9,815 nt of DNA. Origin: Anaerolineales bacterium UBA1136 (GTDB lineage: Bacteria; Chloroflexota; Anaerolineae; Anaerolineales; UBA11657). The translations under genes were made by a program, and so were the position numbers. The notes beneath the pieces were generated by a model. It did not search any database, was not told where the DNA came from, and worked only from the letters and a program-made list of their open reading frames with translations. The stretch lies in NCBI GenBank assembly GCA_002311455.1, contig DCAJ01000075.1, positions 55,506 through 65,320 on the forward strand. Direction: 5' to 3'. Shown here in pieces: positions 7,777-9,815 of this stretch (position 1 is its first letter; each line of letters begins with the position of its first letter).

Positions 7777-8781
7777 CTAGTATCGTACTGTAGTGAATTC
7801 TGCTATATCGGGCATTTTCATGCCTGATTCCAATTTCTCTATGTCAGCAGTGACCATGTTTTGCATCAGCTGTTGGAAGGTCATACGAGGCTTCCACTTA
7901 AGGAATTTGTTTGCTAAGCTTGCATCGCCTACTAACAAATCTACTTCTGCCGGGCGGTAGAATCGGGGATCAGAAATTATGTGATCAAGATAATTTAACC
8001 CCACATGCGCGAAAGCAGTTTCACATATGTCACGAATGCTGTGGGTTTCTCCGGTAGCGATTACATAGTCACCAGGCTCCTCTTGTTGAAGCATTTTCCA
8101 CATTGCTTCTACGTAATCTCCGGCAAAACCTATGTCACGGCGCGCGTCCAGATTTCCCATTCGCAATTCAGTGGCATAACCTAACTTGATAGCTGCAACT
8201 CCCAGGCTAATCTTGCGTTCTACAAACTCTATCCCTCTGCGAGGTGACCCATGATTAAACAATATTCCAGAACTAGCATGCATGTTATAGCTTTCGCGGT
8301 AATTTACTGTGATCCAATGCCCGTAAACTTTTGCTGCCCCATAGGGGCTTCGTGGATAGAAAGGAGTGTTTTCACTTTGTGGAACCTCTCTTACTTTGCC
8401 AAACATTTCACTACTCGAAGCTTGGTAATATCGGATCTCCGAGTTAACGGTTCGGATTGCATCCAATAAGCGTGTGACCCCTAGGGCTGTAATCTGTCCG
8501 GTGAGCACTGGTTGCTGCCATGAAGTAGGCACAAACGACATAGCACCTAAATTGTATACTTCGTCGGGTTCAAATTCTTGTAAAACAGTTGTCAATGAAA
8601 CCTGATCTAGTAAATCTCCTTGTACCAACGTAATTTTGTTTTGCACATTATGTAATCGGTCGAGGTTGATAGTACTGGTTCGTCTCACCATCCCTATTAC
8701 TTCATAACCCTTGTCTAGTAGTACTTCTGCTAAATAGGAACCGTCTTGCCCTGTTATTCCAGTAATGAGAGCTGTTGGCAT
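7777..8781 (-). CDS. gmd: GDP-D-mannose 4,6-dehydratase
   Basis: 334 residues, with ATG at 8781; the family is usually 320-370. It is an extended short-chain dehydrogenase/reductase with the Rossmann motif TGITGQDGSYLAE (7-19). MVRRTSTINLDRL (31-43) is the typical NADP-binding and tetramer-interface segment of this enzyme. The catalytic residues are visible: S124-E125 in ASSSEMFG, corresponding to the T/S-x-E element, and Y147 with K151 in SPYGAAK. FNHGSPRRG (175-183) and GNLDARRDIGFAGDYVEAMW (209-228) are strong GMD signatures that contact the GDP-sugar. The enzyme converts GDP-D-mannose to GDP-4-keto-6-deoxy-D-mannose in the cytoplasm. It starts 21 bases after the stop of the reductase gene, which would use its product. 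I saw no truncation or missing key residue, and this is one of the surest calls in the window. Confidence 0.97.
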   Translation of the reverse strand: MPTALITGITGQDGSYLAEVLLDKGYEVIGMVRRTSTINLDRLHNVQNKITLVQGDLLDQVSLTTVLQEFEPDEVYNLGAMSFVPTSWQQPVLTGQITALGVTRLLDAIRTVNSEIRYYQASSSEMFGKVREVPQSENTPFYPRSPYGAAKVYGHWITVNYRESYNMHASSGILFNHGSPRRGIEFVERKISLGVAAIKLGYATELRMGNLDARRDIGFAGDYVEAMWKMLQQEEPGDYVIATGETHSIRDICETAFAHVGLNYLDHIISDPRFYRPAEVDLLVGDASLANKFLKWKPRMTFQQLMQNMVTADIEKLESGMKMPDIAEFTTVRY

Positions 8782-8802
8782 CGCTTTAATCGGCGAGATC
8801 TT

Positions 8803-9771
8803 TCACCGTGTCTCCTTATGCGTAGATTTGAGTTTGTTTCTTTCAAAATCTAACAAGTCCGATAGTGTCTCTGGGAGCGTAATTTCAGGCTTCCAACCAG
8901 TAAGTTTATGAAAGCTAGTGCAATCTGCGACTAGTGCTGGAGTGCTCGAAGAGCGAACACGACTAGGATCAACTTTTATTGCTACTTCAACATTTGAAAG
9001 ACCAATTAGTGTTTCAAGTAACTCTTGAATAGTATACATATTTCCGCTTGCTATATTATATGCTGATCCAGATTCGCAATATTCCATTGTCAGGGCATAT
9101 GCTCTAACCATGTCACGAACATCAGTGAAATCTCTACGATCAGATAGGTTTCCGACCAATATTGTGGGTGGTTGCTGACCAACCTCAATTCTAGCCAGTT
9201 GTCTGGCGAATGCAGTTGCTACAAACTGATCGCTTTGCCTTGGCCCTATGTGGTTCAATGGCCTAACACGAATTACATCCAATCCGTGACCTAAAAAATA
9301 TGCTTGGGCTAGCAGGTCTTCAGCAGCCTTGCTAGCACTGTAAGGGCTGTTTGGCTTAAAACATTCATCTTCTTTGATTGGAATATTGATAGGATTTACT
9401 TTACCATATACTTCCATTGAAGTCACTATAAGCACTCTACATTTTAGATTAAGTTTCAAAACAGCATCTAGTAAGTTTAGAGCAGCATATACGTTGGCGT
9501 CATAGTTAACTTTGGGGTTTTCCCAGCTGCCGTGTACAGATGCCTGGCCTGCCAGGTGATATATATAATCCGGTTTTACTTGCTCAAGATAGGTCATTGT
9601 AGCTTCAGAATCATTAAGATCCATGCAGTGGTAACTGAAAGGGGTATCCAATTGCAGTACTGGCGAACGTGATTGCCCACATCCCCAAATTGTCTGATCG
9701 CTATTTTGTAGGAGATATTCGGCTAGGTGACTGCCAGCAAAGCCGCCGGCTCCGGTTATTATTGCTTGCAA
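8803..9771 (-). CDS. rmd: GDP-4-keto-6-deoxy-D-mannose reductase, RMD type (GDP-D-rhamnose forming)
   Basis: I chose TTG at 9771 (322 residues). It has a good ribosome binding site, GGAGAG, 7 bases upstream, and puts the Rossmann motif TGAGGFAG at residues 6-13 as in relatives. The frame stays open to another TTG at 9810 and to the right edge, so a longer protein is not excluded. The active site has S118 and E120 in TSMEVYG, and Y144 with K148 in SPYSASK. RPLNHIGP (170-177) and GNLSDRRDFTDVRD (207-220) are characteristic of RMD-type reductases. They differ from GDP-L-fucose synthase, which has a different N-terminal motif. The expected reaction is stereospecific reduction of GDP-4-keto-6-deoxymannose to GDP-D-rhamnose. 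The opposite stereochemistry, giving GDP-6-deoxy-D-talose, cannot be ruled out by eye. It lies directly before gmd with a 21-base gap, which supports a two-step pathway. It is the first gene of the array visible here. Confidence 0.88.
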   Translation of the reverse strand: MQAIITGAGGFAGSHLAEYLLQNSDQTIWGCGQSRSPVLQLDTPFSYHCMDLNDSEATMTYLEQVKPDYIYHLAGQASVHGSWENPKVNYDANVYAALNLLDAVLKLNLKCRVLIVTSMEVYGKVNPINIPIKEDECFKPNSPYSASKAAEDLLAQAYFLGHGLDVIRVRPLNHIGPRQSDQFVATAFARQLARIEVGQQPPTILVGNLSDRRDFTDVRDMVRAYALTMEYCESGSAYNIASGNMYTIQELLETLIGLSNVEVAIKVDPSRVRSSSTPALVADCTSFHKLTGWKPEITLPETLSDLLDFERNKLKSTHKETR

Positions 9772-9778
9772 ATCCAAT

Positions 9779-9784
9779 CTCTCC
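9779..9784 (-). promoter_or_regulatory. Ribosome binding site deciding the rmd start
   Basis: The minus strand reads GGAGAG here, followed by a 7-base spacer and the TTG at 9771. It is the only strong Shine-Dalgarno match I found before any of the eight genes, and it is the main reason to prefer the internal TTG over the TTG at 9810. Confidence 0.6.
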
Positions 9785-9790
9785 AGATTA

Positions 9791-9803
9791 ACAGTTAAAC
9801 TGT
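9791..9803. repeat. Short perfect palindrome upstream of rmd
   Basis: ACAGTT and AACTGT form a perfect 6-base inverted repeat around one central base, 19 bases upstream of the preferred rmd start. It could be an operator half-site pair or chance. If rmd starts at the TTG at 9810 instead, this lies inside its coding sequence. Confidence 0.3.
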
Positions 9804-9815
9804 CACGCAAGACAG

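Noticed and set aside
9791..9803. The palindrome upstream of rmd as a promoter operator
   Set aside because: Six-base arms are frequent by chance in AT-rich DNA, and I saw no convincing -35/-10 pair in the few bases before the window ends, so it is listed only as a repeat.
9772..9810. Longer rmd form starting at TTG 9810
   Set aside because: It adds 13 residues before the Rossmann strand that relatives lack, and the GGAGAG site fits the TTG at 9771. I cannot exclude it, because the frame is open to the window edge.
1..9815. Search for a defence system, prophage, transposon, CRISPR array or tRNA
   Set aside because: Every stretch is accounted for by metabolic, glycan or membrane genes on one strand. 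No repeats with spacers, transposase motifs, terminal inverted repeats or cloverleaf-like sequence were seen.

Overview
The window is one uninterrupted minus-strand gene array. Eight coding regions are read right to left, with gaps of only 1 to 22 bases, so a single transcript is likely. I saw no RNA gene, insertion sequence, CRISPR array or plus-strand gene, and no gene-free stretch over 45 bases. The DNA looks moderately AT-rich by eye (about 40% GC, not computed). The mix of genes suggests an envelope-glycan region of a free-living bacterium. The GT-C protein with two C-terminal beta-type repeats, the 'RRGSLLA' type of GT4 enzyme and the YfhO-like protein recall Chloroflexota (perhaps Dehalococcoidia/SAR202-like). 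That placement is an inference from remembered family flavour, not from a search.

In transcription order: (1) an NAD(P)-dependent GDP-4-keto-6-deoxy-D-mannose reductase (RMD type), whose start lies close to the right edge; (2) GDP-D-mannose 4,6-dehydratase; (3) an alpha-D-phosphohexomutase (phosphoglucomutase/phosphomannomutase family); (4) a TatD-family metal-dependent hydrolase; (5) a long-chain trans-polyprenyl diphosphate synthase; (6) a cytoplasmic GT4 glycosyltransferase; (7) a large GT-C-type polytopic membrane protein with a duplicated soluble C-terminal domain; (8) a YfhO-like polytopic membrane protein that runs off the left edge. Gene 8 has no stop codon in the window, and I found it by translating the first 1003 bases on the minus strand.

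The genes can be joined into one route. The hexomutase supplies a sugar 1-phosphate. The dehydratase and reductase convert GDP-mannose to GDP-D-rhamnose. The prenyl synthase makes a long isoprenoid that could become the lipid carrier. The GT4 enzyme adds a sugar on the cytoplasmic side, and the two membrane proteins may transfer sugars from lipid-phosphate donors on the outer side. The linking of these steps is inference. TatD, and possibly the prenyl synthase, may simply be housekeeping genes carried in the same transcript.

I found no clearly unprecedented system. The points most worth a second look are the duplicated C-terminal domain of the GT-C protein, the non-canonical catalytic loop of the GT4 enzyme, the pairing of two different GT-C-like proteins, and the use of non-ATG starts with weak ribosome binding sites for much of the array.
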